Source: Halichoerus grypus
Lineage: Eukaryota > Chordata > Mammalia > Carnivora > Phocidae
Assembly (NCBI RefSeq): GCF_964656455.1
Contig: NC_135712.1
Location: 71,305,239-71,369,238, forward strand
Direction of reading: 5' to 3'
DNA length: 64,000 nucleotides
Shown here one piece after another: positions 42,646 to 53,894 of the stretch. The position numbers were made by a program, and so were the translations under genes. A model generated the notes under the pieces. The model was not told the origin of the DNA. It was given only the letters and a program-made list of their open reading frames with translations, and made no database searches. Every line of letters starts with the position of its first letter. Position 1 is the stretch's first letter.

Positions 42646-43936
42646 GTGTTGATTAGGAAGGACAAAAAGCAGCAGCACAGAACAAAGAGGGAACAACGGG
42701 GAGGAATCCAATTCCCTCTGGAAAGAGCTGTTGGTCCTGGGGCCTGGGGGTAGGTTTCATCAGTAATAAGAACAAGCTGGATCAGGGAAGGCTCAGCTTG
42801 GGCAAGATCTTGGGTCCAGTATTTCATTTAACAGAGGGAGACTGAGTGGGTTGGAGGGACAGTATCTAGGAGATTTATATCAGAGGTGAGCATAAATGAC
42901 TAGGAAATGCATTTCCACCCAGACACTTGGAGGAAGTAGAAGAGAAGGGGATCTGGTCCTTTTTCAGTCCCCCAAACTTTGAAATAACAAAGACTTGGTT
43001 TTGATTCAGGAGATTCTAAGGAAAACTTTTGCCCTCTTAATTAATTACATATTCTTGGCCAGGGGAGCAAGATAGGAGAGCAGTGATCTCTCTAAAGCTG
43101 TAGTCCTAAAGTTATCCAGGAACCAGATCCCAGCATGCTTGGAGAGAAGTCAGCATTGCGGTACAGAGGAACATGAATTGAAAGAGGAGGACGTATCAAT
43201 AAAGATCCCCTGATAGAAATGGTAGGCTGGCAAAATCCTGCTCAGAAGGAAAAGTGATTTCCTTTGTCCCACACTCACCACCCAAGCCCCTGAGAGCTCC
43301 CAGGCTAAACCCAGAAACCATTTGCAGGATCCTTTTCCTGCAAGTGGTTACGTTTACTGTGAGCAGAAGCCCAGCAGTGCACCACCAAAGCAGGATATGT
43401 GTCAGAGGGAAGGAACGCTTCTTCTCTCAGACTGAGCTCTCATTGACCCCAGCTCCAGGCACCACGTCTACCACGTGACTGGATTCCTGCGGGCTCTGAG
43501 CGCTAAGAGAATTCTAATTGTGCAGATCCCCAGAACAGCTGCAGCATCCCGAGCCAGCAGCTCCAGACTCGCGCTTCCGACCGGATGCCGGGGCTCAGCA
43601 CAGCTCTTCACACTCAGTCCCGCAGGCCTGTGGCAGGGATTTGAACACACAAGGCTTCCTGCCGAGAACGCCCCCCTGCCCCCACAGACCCACCTTTAGC
43701 TCTCTCTGGGGGTCCCCACCACTTTCTTCCTATAGATCGAGGGGGCATGGTCTTTTCTTTCCAGCTGCTACCACCTCTCCTCCCTCTGGGGTTCCTTTCA
43801 ACCCTAGCTGGATTCAGATAAGGACTGAGAGTTCCCCAGCTTCCCCCCACCCCCTGACCCCACTCTTAATTTTCCTGACTGGCCCTCAAGTCATTTTATT
43901 GCTGTGAATATCATAATAAAATTACAGATGAGAAGC
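42646..43936. other. Unique sequence, nothing recognised
   Basis: About 1.3 kb without an identifiable transposon. Mildly CpG-enriched at 43470-43610. 'gggagcaagataggagagcagtgatctctc' (43064-43093) echoes the 21-bp array and may be a stray unit. Frames at 43475-43907 have no recognisable domain. Confidence 0.4.
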
Positions 43937-43953
43937 AAATTGGAGACTTTTTT

Positions 43954-44083
43954 TTTTTTTTTTAAGTAGGCTCCATGCCCAGGGTGGAGCCCAACACGGG
44001 GCTTGAACTCACAACCCTGAGATCAAGACCTGAGCTGAGATCAAGAGTCAGACTCTTAACCAACTGAGCCACCCAGGCACCCC
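43954..44083 (-). mobile_element. SINEC, short form with T-run tail, minus strand
   Basis: 'aagtaggctccatgcccagggtggagcccaacacggggcttgaactcac' to 'cttaaccaactgagccacccaggcacccc': a tRNA-like domain with a short body and no CT block, resembling the short element at 40800 but longer. Duplication 'aaattggagacttttt' at 43937 and 'aaattggaaacttttt' at 44084 differ by one base. Confidence 0.93.
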
Positions 44084-44100
44084 AAATTGGAAACTTTTTT

Positions 44101-44324
44101 AATCTCAAAAAAAAAAAAAAGTGCACTTCTGAAGAGAGTGGTGATTTTTCCCAGGAGATGTTACGCAGCCGGTCCTGTCTCACTTTGAGAACTGCTCTCA
44201 TAGACCTTCCCAGGCAAAGCCCTTTCCTGCATTTCTGCCTCAGGAGGCAGGTGAAATCTCTCCTCAGCTGTGTGAACCAGGAAGCTGTTCAGGGCCTCTA
44301 GGTCAGTCCTTTTCTGTGAAGACT
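44101..44324. other. Unique sequence; one stray array-like unit
   Basis: 'cttctgaagagagtggtgatttttcccagga' (44127-44157) closely resembles 'ctttctgaagagagtggtgatttctc' at 42452-42477 of the 21-bp array, 1.7 kb away. The rest is featureless. Confidence 0.4.
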
Positions 44325-44450
44325 CACCACGTCTTCCTAGCTAGGTGACTCTGGACAAGTTGCTTAACCTCCCTAAGTCTTGGTTACCTCATCTTTAATG
44401 TGGGGACAAAAATGCCTACTTCACATAATTGTTGGGTGATTAGCTGAGAT
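44325..44450 (+). mobile_element. MIR SINE fragment
   Basis: 'ctaggtgactctggacaagttgcttaacctccctaagtcttggttacctcatctttaatgtggggacaaaaatgcctacttcac' is a clear MIR CORE and 3' half. Confidence 0.82.
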
Positions 44451-44505
44451 TATATATATATGTATATTCATATATAATATCTGTATTTATATGTATCTAT
44501 CTATA
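44450..44505. repeat. AT-rich microsatellite-like tract
   Basis: (TA)n with TATATG and TATC interruptions directly after the MIR. Confidence 0.85.
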
Positions 44506-45310
44506 AAGTATCTGGCAGCCCGTGGGCTTAGGCTATTTGCCCTGACTTCTCACGGGGCAGGGCTGGGGCGTTGGGAGCCATGCCCTCGAGCGCAGGGCTG
44601 CAGCAGGGAGGGCTGAGCACTGCGCGCCCCATCCCTCCGAAGGCTCCCGGCTGAGCAGCTGGGTGGAGGCTGCCATACCGTGGGCGCCTCCCTCCAGCTC
44701 AGGTGCCCTGGGTGGGGCTTTTCTGCACAAAGGGCTGTGCCCTCCTGCACAAAGGCACCATCAGGGCACCATCAGGGCAAGCCTGGGTGCTGGGTGTCTG
44801 TGCCAGCACCCGGCCCACCCTGCTGGGGAAAGAGAGAATGGCACTTCTAAGAGGAGCATTTATATGAACCTGCAAGGCCAGGTTCTCCTCCTCTCCTGCT
44901 TGTCCTCGGAGAGCCGCTGCCGTGGCTAGAGGTTCCCCTTTTCTCATCAGAGGGGTCTCCCGGAGTGGGGGCTAGCCTGCCTGCACTTGGGCTCCGGCAA
45001 CCACGCCTCCTCCCAGAGGGGTTCCCTGGGGGTGATTTGCAGGGTCTCAAACTCAGAACCTCTACCATTATATCCTAGGGCTACAAAAGAAGCTCTTTTT
45101 TAATACCATGACTAAAGAGCCGAGCAGGGATTTTTTTTCTCTTTTCCCCAGTCGGTAAAGGACTAAAGATGGAGTTCAAGGCCCCAGCCATCCTGAAACA
45201 CCGCAGACTCAGCATGTAGCTGGCAAGGGAAGGGGCATTCTGTGCAGGGCTGCCTGGATCATTACCTCTCTGTCTTCGTTTCTGTCTCACATAGTTTGTA
45301 AGACATGGGA
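44506..45310. other. GC-richer unique sequence
   Basis: About 800 bp. A short tandem duplication sits at 44721-44782 ('ctgcacaaaggctgtgccctcctgcacaaagg' and 'caccatcagggcaccatcagggca'). The second is an 11-bp unit twice over. Frames on both strands show no recognised domain. Confidence 0.4.
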
Positions 45311-45324
45311 CAAGACAAAAAGGT

Positions 45325-45497
45325 GGGGGTTTTTTTGTTTGTTTTTTAGAGAGCGAGCAAGTAGGGAGGGGCAGAGGGAGAGGGAATCCCAAGCAGGTTC
45401 CATACCGCATGCAGGCTGGATCCCACAACCCTGAGATTATGACCTGAGCTGAAATCAAGAGTCAGATGCTCAACCAACTGAGCCACCCAGGCGCCTC
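45325..45497 (-). mobile_element. SINEC, minus strand
   Basis: 'tttttttgtttgttttttagagagcgagc' to 'gctcaaccaactgagccacccaggcgcc'. Perfect 14-bp duplication (caagacaaaaaggt) at 45311-45324 and 45498-45511. The (ATTT)n tail is replaced by G/T-rich sequence. Confidence 0.94.
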
Positions 45498-45511
45498 CAA
45501 GACAAAAAGGT

Positions 45512-46612
45512 TTTAACTCATACTCTTGTCTCCCAGAGTTAATCTGTGTGTTCCCTTTTCACTCTGCTCTCTCACTGGTACCCAAGGGCACCCCCCCCCC
45601 ACCCCCCGCCGTCCACAGTGACCAGAAACACACACTCACAGAAACTGTAGGGCCAAGGCCCAGACACAAAGGCTGAGAGTATGCTTTCAGAACCAGATTT
45701 TCCACTTCCAAAGACCAGTCAAAACTGGGCTTGGGGAAGCAGGAAGAGGCAGCTGGGCCCAGACTGGAGGAGTGAAGACACCTGAGTCCTTGAAGTGGGG
45801 GAGGGGTGGAGGAAGAAGGGAGCAGATGAGAGGGCATTCAATGTGGGGCTCAGCGTGGACCCCTACCCACCACCAGTGCTGGGAGCTTTTAAGGTCTGGA
45901 ACAGCAAATGGTGGCCTTGGGAGCCAGGAGGAGGGATGAGGCCATCGTGGAAAACCTTGCCCCTGAACAGAACCAGGTGGAAATTTCTCTGTAAGTAGGA
46001 GAAGTGATGGACCGTACACTGGTAAGGGGTTTGACTATGGTGGGAACAGTCTCCTCAAATGAAGGAATTTTTGATGAAAGAACTGTTTAGAAAAAGTTGG
46101 AGCCATTTGAGCAAAAATCCTCAATTTTTCAGCACAAAACTAACCGAATTTCTCAGGTAACTGGAATATCTTTTTTGTATTATTTTTAGGAGGTAGAGGT
46201 ATATAATTAAGAATTGAAAACAAATCAAGGATTTATTTTTTTAAACAACAAAACAGCTTCCAGGAACTCCCCTGGCCAGTACAATCCATCCCAATTCACA
46301 CTTTGAAAATAGGAACAATTGATGTTCAGGAGGATGACCCTTGAATCACTAGGTCATCAAAAGAAAGTTTCAGTTCACTCAGTTGCCAGAACCCCTATTT
46401 CTTTTGCATTATAGGGAAGTAGAGCATGACTGTATTTCTAAATTAACCACAATCTCCTAGAAATTGATTTTTCAAGAATTCTAACATCCTTTGGATAAAG
46501 GCAACACTGTGTAGAAATTGAATGTATTACACATTCAGGAATGAGTTCTTCTTTTGAGAAGAACCTCATGTGGTTGCATCCTGTAGAGATTTCACTGGGA
46601 TGGTTTGTACTA
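45512..46612. other. Unique sequence, nothing recognised
   Basis: About 1.1 kb. A C-run with short breaks lies at 45590-45608. 46130-46560 is AT-rich unique DNA of a conserved-element-like texture without any frame. Confidence 0.4.
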
Positions 46613-46852
46613 GGGGGTCCTCAATTTGGGGACTGGGGAGCATTCTGCCCCCTCCCCCAGGGACTATTTGGCAATGGCTGGAGACATTTTTGGTCGTCAC
46701 AACTAGGGAGTGGGAAGAGAGATTCTACTAGCCTCTAGCAGGTGGATACCAGGAACATTGCTCAACATCCTACAATGCACAAAACAGCTCTCCACAACAA
46801 AGAATTACTGGACCCAAAATGCCAGTCGTGCTGAGGCTGAGGAATCATGGCT
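46613..46852 (+). mobile_element. MER20-like hAT-Charlie MITE
   Basis: 'gggggtcctcaatttggggactggggagcattctgcccc', 'ggactatttggcaatggctggagacatttttggtcgtcacaactagggagtggg', 'ctagcaggtggataccaggaacattgctcaacatcctacaatgcacaaaacagctctccacaacaaagaattac' and 'gtgctgaggctgagg' give the whole MER20 order. Non-coding. MER20 copies are known regulatory donors in some mammalian tissues, but nothing here shows use. Confidence 0.85.
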
Positions 46853-47582
46853 CATGATGATGCAAAAAGACGTGAGGGCCAATAGGGTAGCTTCCCCAAG
46901 GCTACTCACTGGCCTCAGAGCCTGGCTCAATGGCCTGCTTTGTCAGCCATTGCTTGGGGCTGGTCTCACCTTATTCAAGCTCTTAGGATGGTTATATGAT
47001 CTAAAGCTAGGACATTCATCTGCAATAAACCGTAACAATCGGTATGTCTGGCTGCTCTCTGCTAGCAGCAAACCTCCTCAGCTGAGCCTGCAGGGAAACG
47101 GAAACTGCTCCACCAGGAGTCGAGACTGAGTCCCGAAGTCAGTGCATGTCTTGCTTGGGCAGGACTCGGAGGGTGCTGGGTGGAGCCACTGTTTCTGCTT
47201 CCACGGGCAACCAAGTCTTCTTGTGACCAACACCCTGTTTCTTTGGATGTGTTAATGTCACCAGTAAAGTCTGACTTTGACCGGAGGCCAGAGTCTACTT
47301 AAGATGATTGCATTACTTGGCTCTGATCCATTCATCATGTTTACATTGTACAGTTTAATGCGGGAATTCCCTGATCTGAGAGCAGAGGGAATTTTGAGAA
47401 GCCAACTAATCCCTGAGTGCCTGGAGGTTCAATAACTAACATAGTTTGCTCTAATCTAGTACCAGTATTTGTCAAACGTATTACTATGAGATAGCAATTG
47501 ATAAAATAGAAACAAATGGAAAAGTGGTCATAAGTCATAAGAGCTTTGTGCCAATATGTATTTTCTCAATCAACAAATAATA
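46853..47582. other. Unique sequence, nothing recognised
   Basis: About 730 bp with no recognised repeat. Frames are short. Confidence 0.4.
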
Positions 47583-47594
47583 AAAATATAAATA

Positions 47595-47787
47595 GGGGCA
47601 CCTGGGTGGCTCAGCTGGTTAAGCATCTGCCTTTGGTTCGAGTCATGATCCCCAGGTCCTGGGGTGGAGCCCCACGTCAGTCTCCCCGCTCAGTGGGGAG
47701 TCTGCTTCTTCCTTCCCGGGCTCTTGCTCTCTTTCTCTCTCTCTCAAGTAAATAAATAAAATCTTAAAAAATATTTTTTTAATATAT
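47595..47787 (+). mobile_element. SINEC, full length
   Basis: 'ggggcacctgggtggctcagctggtta' to 'agtaaataaataaaatctt' with a T/A-rich extension. An 11-bp AT-rich match (aaatataaata) flanks it at 47584-47594 and 47788-47798; being AT-rich, this duplication is less certain. Confidence 0.92.
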
Positions 47788-47798
47788 AAATATAAATA

Positions 47799-48685
47799 TT
47801 ATCATGTGGGAGTGGGTATGGGAAATATTTTGATGATAAAAAGGAGGACCTATACTGGAAAAAGCTGGGAGCCACTGGTTTGACTCTCAGAAAGTTAATT
47901 TCCTATAATTTTTAGTTCCCAAGCAGGGAGGCACAGCACCCCAAGGTTGCCTTACACCCCCTGTGGAATCTGCTTAGTCTGTTCCTAGGGGCACACTGTG
48001 GGGAGTAATCTTAACCTCTTGCACTTGCATATGCTTTGCAATTTCTAAAACATTTCCCCATGTGTTATCTTATTGGCTCTTCCAGCCACCAGGGAGGAAG
48101 GTAGAATGGGGCCCTTCTACTTTATGAATGAGGGCAAGGCATTGATCTCTTGCTTGCAGGGCTGGGTTCTGGACCCCATCTTCTGACTGGGGACACAGAG
48201 CTCTATCCACGCCTCCTGCATTAGTCACAGAAACTCTGGAGGGATCTGACACGCCAAATACCGAACTCCAATCCATTGTAACTGGTGGATGAAGAATTAC
48301 CAGAAGTATTTAAGAGCTTTGATGAACTAATCATTTCATATACTCCTGCATCCTAGTTTGTGAGAATTTCACAAAGGTAAAAAACAAAATAAAACAAACA
48401 AAAAAACCAGAAAATAATGAACAACCCCCCCCCAATGTTAAGTTGCCATGGAAACTAGGCTTACATTAAGATCCATATTTTCTGGTACAATTTTCTGAAA
48501 TTCCTCTTGAGGGTTTCAGGTGATCTTGGAATTCTCTAAACCTCACTCTCTAAATCTGAAAAGTAAAAAAATTCTGAATGAATCAGATATTTCTGCATTA
48601 TTTTATCTTTGACATTGTTAGCCTAAATCTATGAGTTGTATCAGCATAATCTAAGGAAGAACTCTCTAGAATAAATGAAAGCCAT
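47799..48685. other. AT-rich sequence, mostly unrecognised
   Basis: 'ttccccatgtgttatcttattggctcttccagcc' (48054-48087) may be an old MIR3- or L2-type trace. C-run at 48425-48433. No coding signal. Confidence 0.35.
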
Positions 48686-48689
48686 TCAT

Positions 48690-48850
48690 CTATTTATTCA
48701 GTCATTTGGTCATTCAACAAACATTGATCAAATGTTAAGGCACTGTACTAGGCTCTGTGTGGAGTACAAGACTTCAAAACAGAAAAAGTCCATTGAGCAC
48801 AAACTCGTGCAACTAACCTCTATAAGGAAATCAAGAACAACTACAAGAAA
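48690..48850. other. Probable old LINE-type repeat fragment
   Basis: 'tatttattcagtcatttggtcattcaacaaacattgatcaaatgttaaggcactgtactaggctctgtgtgg' matches the pattern also seen at 18640 and 39732 (CATTCAACAAATATTTATTGAG...GGCACTG...CTAGGC). Family unresolved. Confidence 0.5.
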
Positions 48851-49529
48851 GTCATTATGATTGGCTTACAACTGATGCTTTAAACCACTTTTGATGAAAA
48901 GTAAGGGCTCTTTTATTGGAATGTAAAGTATGCAGACTAAGAAAATTTCCTGCAAGTGACTCAGAAATTCTCTGAATTCTAAACAAGCTCTCAAATGGCT
49001 ATAGTGTTTAGAGAAAACTAGTAATGGAACAGTTTACCTTCAGTTCTTTGTGATGAGAATCTAAAATCTGCAACATAAAAATTTCAAAAGAGCTTCCAAT
49101 GCAACAATCTCAAAGGCAAGGAAAAAATATTCATTAGATTTAATCTAGAGTCTGGTATTGACTGCTGTCCACTAAGGGACTTTCTTCTTGTCTCGAAAAA
49201 TAATGTGTACCATACAATTCCATCATTCACAGAATATCTTTTCATTTGATCAACAAGTAGCTACGTTTTACTTGTTAGGGGGAGATGAGACTGATTTGGC
49301 AAATGGAAACCAAGGAGGTATTTCTAGAAGGATATTTTCACTGTCACTGTTACATGAAAGATGATAAAATTAGGCAGGAAATTACAAAAGCCTCTGATGC
49401 AAAGGAGGAAATTGCTTGTGTGGTGTATAGGTAGAGAGGGTACACTGAGGAGGGGCCCCGGACAGATCATGTGGGGGACCCCACAGTTATTTTGTTTTGT
49501 TTCTGAGCATCACTCCGGACACCAATTCC
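48851..49529. other. Unique sequence, nothing recognised
   Basis: About 680 bp, AT-rich, with no repeat or exon signal. Confidence 0.4.
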
Positions 49530-49700
49530 AGGTGCCATATGCCCTGAGCACGGGCACTAAGATGGGTAAGATGCTGCCCCTACCTTCGAGATGCTTATTG
49601 TCCTTTCAGGGGAGACTCGGCCAGATAACTAGAGAGTTCCAGCCCAGTGCGATGAGGACCTAACGAGGCCGGTATTGGGATTGTGTGAGCACACAACAGG
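49530..49700. other. Probable old LINE-type repeat fragment
   Basis: 'gccatatgccctgagcacgggcactaagatggg' then 'ctgcccctaccttcgagatgcttattgtcctttcaggggagactcggccagataac' parallel the block order seen at 18640 and 53380 (GGCACTG...CTGCCCTC...GAGCTTA...CTAGTGGGGGAGAC). Confidence 0.45.
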
Positions 49701-51059
49701 GCTCTCACGCCCAGCCTGGGGGTCTGGGGGGTGGTGGGTATCCTGGACAAGAGCCTCGTCGAAGTGCTCTCTAGGACTGACATTTTACATGTGTCTGGGA
49801 AGAGAAAAATAAGTACAGAACAAAGCATAATAAGAAATCCTTCAGAGGAAAAAACAGTACATGAAAATACTGTCAGATCCTCTACTATCTTGATTCGATT
49901 GTACTTGGACAGAGGCAACAGGGAGACAGGGAGCTCTGGGGTCGGCAACACCTTCTTGGCAGGTTTGCTCAGGTTCTCGGGGAATCTCCAGGGATGTCCA
50001 CTCTTCCCATTAGCAATGCCCTGGGACGGAGGACGCCCCACAGCGGCACTAATATTTGCTATATTGGATTACCAAGCCGAGTAATTGCCATTTAAGCTTC
50101 AAGTCACGGTGAGGGCATTCATCTGTGTTTTTGTTCATTTGTACGGCAATTAATTTGTATCTAAATTAACAATAAAAATGGTTATGTGATCCAATAGAGT
50201 AGAAATGATGTTAAGAAGAAAATAACTTCATCTGTTTTACCCTCCTAGCCAGGCCACGTCGCCCTTTTCCTCTTTTCACTGTTGTTTCTCTCTCTGGAGA
50301 AGGTGATCTTCAGGCCAGCAGAGTGGGAACCAGCCGTGCGTGCTGGCTCCAGTCAGGGGTCCAGCCTCAAAGGCTGCGGACAGGAAAATGAGATTTGTGT
50401 CGTGCAAAGTATTGTTGACGCGAAATGGCCCCAGCAGGTCACTTCTGCAGCATGCTCCCAAGCGAGGCCAGGAAACAGGCCCTCTGGAATTGTTTAAGGC
50501 ACAGGGAGACACAAACCAACTCCGAAGATGTTAGCACAGGATCAGCCAACTGGAGCTCTCGGGCAGCATATGGTTGGCAGACACATTCTGTTTGGCATGA
50601 AAAGGTTTTTAAGTCTTTGGATTTGTTTCCAATGTTTAAAAATTAGGCTATTTCACATGAATATTCAGATCTCCGATTCTCTTGAAAAGTTGGCATATTG
50701 TTTGCACCCCATCTACGTTCCTGCCTGGCACCATGTGCCTGGAGCAGAGTGGTCACCGTGCCGTGTGGTCAGGCACTGTAGTCCCCGTCACTCGCTAGTG
50801 TCCGGCCCGCTGCCTGCCTCCCTCCCTGCTAATTTGTCTGGCTCCTGTAGGATTTGAGTGCAACCACTGTTTTAGCATTTGCTTAGTCACTTACAGAAGT
50901 AATCTGCTTTAGTCACTCTCTGTATCAGCTGCACTTTTTAACTGCCGGGAGCAATTTTTTTTCAGCGTTTTAATGTCTGGGACATGGAGGCTACTCCCTG
51001 ACCAAAACTCTTACACCTGCTGCTGTGTTCTTTAGTTTTGGCATTGAACCTGTGGCCAT
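49701..51059. other. Unique sequence with conserved-looking AT-rich stretch at 50040-50250
   Basis: No transposon recognised. 50100-50210 holds 'cggcaattaatttgtatctaaattaacaataaaaatgg', with several TAAT/ATTA homeodomain-type cores and a SOX-type ACAAT. Open frames here (49595-50041, 50282-50857) have no recognised domain. Confidence 0.4.
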
Positions 51060-51225
51060 AGAACCACAGACCCAGCCATCTAAATAGACCTATCCCTCTA
51101 AACAGTGGAAGCAGTTCATCTACCTGTCTGATTTAGGAACTGAAGCTCAGAGAGGCCAAGTGACTTCTTCAAGGTCACCCAGCAACTTGAGACAGAGCTA
51201 AGACTAGAACCAGTTCTAGTGTGTT
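51060..51225 (-). mobile_element. MIR SINE fragment
   Basis: 'gatttaggaactgaagctcagagaggccaagtgacttcttcaaggtcacccagcaacttgagacagagctaagactagaaccag' is a reverse MIR. Confidence 0.78.
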
Positions 51226-51435
51226 TCCTCGGATACTTCAGCCTCTTCTGGGGTGCTCATTCATGATCCTGCACATTCCAAAGCAGGACTATAATTCCCC
51301 AAGTCATTGTGCAATCTTAAGTTTGTACAGTGTAGGCCTGTTGGGCATGGCTATCTGCTCTCTAAGATGGCCTCTGGTGATAAGATTCAGTGTTCAAACT
51401 TAGTTTCTGATTTCCATCTGTTGACTTCTGGGAGC
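51226..51435. other. Short unique sequence between MIR fragments
   Basis: About 210 bp with nothing recognised. Confidence 0.4.
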
Positions 51436-51439
51436 TTTG

Positions 51440-51625
51440 AACTGGGAATGAAGCCAACTGGGTTCAAGGTTCGGCTTTCCTTCTTAGTAGCTGTGTGATC
51501 CTGGGCAAGTGTCCTTGCCTCTCTGAGTCGGAATTTCCCGATTGTAGGATCGGAATGCCTGCCTCACAGGGTGTTGTGATGATCACAGGACATAACAAAC
51601 ATGTACAAAGTAAGATAAATGCGAG
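51440..51625 (+). mobile_element. MIR SINE
   Basis: 'gggttcaaggttcggctttccttcttagtagctgtgtgatcctgggcaagtgtccttgcctctctgagtcgg' and 'gcctgcctcacagggtgttgtgatgatcacaggacataac' give the MIR head, CORE and 3' half. Confidence 0.85.
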
Positions 51626-51639
51626 TTACTCTTCCAGGG

Positions 51640-51770
51640 CCTTGAACTTAGCTATCAGAGAAGCTCAGATTCCCGCCTTTTTACAAGTGAGGCAATAGAG
51701 GCTCAAGGAACAGTCAACTAGCCCGCTCCTGGCAGAGTTCAAATTAGCAAGCAGGTCTCACGTCTCCCCC
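51640..51770 (-). mobile_element. MIR SINE fragment, opposite orientation
   Basis: 'cctttttacaagtgaggcaatagaggctcaaggaacagtcaactagcc' then 'cagagttcaaattagcaagcaggtctcacg' reads as a reverse MIR. With the + strand MIR at 51440 it forms a tail-to-tail pair. Confidence 0.65.
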
Positions 51771-53375
51771 ACCACGACCACAGCTGGACTCGAGGACCCA
51801 AGTTACAGCCATGTGGGCCCCAGCACGTGGGCAACAGAGGAGGATCCGCTGGCCAGGGGGTGAAAAGGGAAATGCCCTAAGCTCCCCTCCCAGTAGAGCC
51901 CCCACCTCAGAAACAGAATCACTCCCTGGCTCTTATTCTGAAAGCAGAGTCCCCCCTTTGCCCCCCCAGCTCTGATTCCCAGTCCACGAGCATGGGCTTG
52001 GGGAGCATTATACCGTACAAATGAACACTGTTTTTGCAAATTTGTGGAACCTGCCAGCCCTCTCAGTTTAACTAGATCTCTGCAGTGACATCCAGACATG
52101 TTCTGCATTAAATTAGAGCTGGTAATTTCAGAGGGAAACAGCTCTGAAATGGCATGAAAGACGAAAATCTGTTCCTTGAGAAATGGCCCCATATGGGCTG
52201 CATTGCTACAGTTCGGGTAAAAGGCTTTTCCTCCCTTTGTTACTCATCAAGCCGCCAATGTTCATGTCAGATTTGCAACAGAACCGTATACTAATGGAAC
52301 CCAAATTAGCTCTAAAATTAGCTCTTAACAAGAAACTGGAGGCTAGCTCAAGGCAAGCAGATTTCTCTGACTGTGAGAGACGGAAAGCGTTTTAGCAAAG
52401 CAGCCACATATTGATATTCTGGAGCCTCGAAAAAGATCACTCTTTGCTCTGAGTGAATTGCCCAGGAGGAATTGCGTGTGGCCTGCTGTCTGCCCATGTG
52501 TCCGGCACTAGCAGCTCAACCTGTAGTTTTAAGAAAATCTCCCCCCAAACAAAGAAGCTGTTGAGAGTCTGGAGCCTGGCTGAGGGGAGGGAGGGGCCGA
52601 AGAGATCAGACTTGGGTTGGGGACTGGGTCCTGGGAGTGGCAGTAGTCCGGATTTTAGAGCATGTTCCATTATCACTGTCCAGCTAACACCTTTAGAGAC
52701 CTAGAGACTATAGAGAAACCACTGATGGGAAATATTTATATGGGTAAAGAACATCTAGCAGCTGAAATGGGTGACTGTGAGTTATATTCCACCATCCTGG
52801 AAAATCGGGGACTGAAAATTTTCTAAAGCACGTCCTATTAATAGTAACATTTTGGAGATATTAATAGAGTGGTAAACTTCACTAATAGGTCCCGGACTGT
52901 CAAGTGTTTTGCTGCCCCTGGCTCCTCGATGACCTCAGGTTGGAATTTAATGGTTAATGGGTCTGCATTTTGAACGCCACTGCAGGTCTGAAGACCAGGG
53001 TGGCGGGGGGTGGGGGAGGGGGTTGCAGGGAAGGCTGTAGGATGCAGGATGGGTGGTCAGAACCTCTGAAACCTACCCAACGAAAAGACAGAAGAACTAA
53101 GAAACCGAAGTAAGGATGTAGTTGGGGAGTAGCAGGAAGATGGCGTAGGTGCAGGGTGGTTTGAATTAGATACCGTCCCATTGGGAAAAATGTATCCAAT
53201 TCTCATAGGTGAGGAGTCTACATTCCCATCTGCTCTGGGAAGCAATGGACTCCTGTTTGGCCAAGGAGTGCCTCTGAACCTGACATTTGGGGCATGTAAG
53301 TCCCATTCCACTTCACACCCAGAACCCGCATTGAGCACTGTCAGTTGAGTATTGGGTTGGTTTGGCTAAGTCTTC
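51771..53375. other. Unique sequence with conserved-looking stretches
   Basis: About 1.6 kb without recognised transposons. 52030-52345 is unique AT-rich DNA containing 'caaattagctctaaaattagctctta', a direct repeat of AAATTAGCTCT 15 bp apart. 52998-53022 is a G-quadruplex motif (GGG-TGGC-GGGGGG-T-GGGGG-A-GGGGG). Confidence 0.4.
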
Positions 53376-53379
53376 CTCT

Positions 53380-53607
53380 CAACCTCATGGAGCTCAGTCT
53401 ATTGGGATAATAAGATGGGCACATAGATAACCAGAATATAAGCCACAGTGGGTGAGAGCTCTAAGGAAGGGCCCGAGAAAGCATGTTGGGGCTACAGATA
53501 AAGGAGTGATTAGTTCTGCATTGTGCATACCTGGGGAGTCTGCATAGAAGAGGTGGTGTCTGGAGAGGGCCTGGAAGGATGGGTAGAAATTAGTTACAGG
53601 ACTTTTA
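53380..53607. other. Probable old LINE-type repeat, split by SINEC
   Basis: 'cctcatggagctcagtctattgggataataagatgggcacatag' and 'gagagggcctggaaggatgggtag' follow the old-repeat order CTCATGGAGCTTACATTCTAGTGGG...GACCTGAAGGATGAG. The SINEC at 53608 sits near its 3' side. Confidence 0.45.
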
Positions 53608-53836
53608 TTTATTTTTTTTTTTTTTCCTTTCTTTATTTATTTTTTTTTTTTTTAAAGATTTTATTTATTTATTTGAGAGAGAGAGAATGAGAGACAGCAT
53701 GAGAGGGAGGAGGGTCAGAGGGAGAAGCAGACCCCCCGCTGAGCAGGGAGCCCGATGCGGGACTCGATCCAGGGACTCCAGGATCATGACCTGAGCCGAA
53801 GGCAGTCGCTTAACCAACTGAGCCACCCAGGCGCCC
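53608..53836 (-). mobile_element. SINEC, full length, young, with long T tract, minus strand
   Basis: Begins with a double T-rich tail (53608-53653) and ends 'cttaaccaactgagccacccaggcgccc'. A perfect 17-bp duplication (tagttacaggactttta) lies at 53591-53607 and 53837-53853, the longest in the window. Body near consensus, so one of the youngest insertions here. Confidence 0.97.
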
Positions 53837-53894
53837 TAGTTACAGGACTTTTAGACCACCAGAGGCCAAAACGCTAAGCCTATCTGTGAAGAAA

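Noticed and set aside
48080..48105. CTCF-like core 'ccaccaggga'
   Set aside because: Only the first half of the motif fits. The GGCGC part is missing, so no insulator claim is made.
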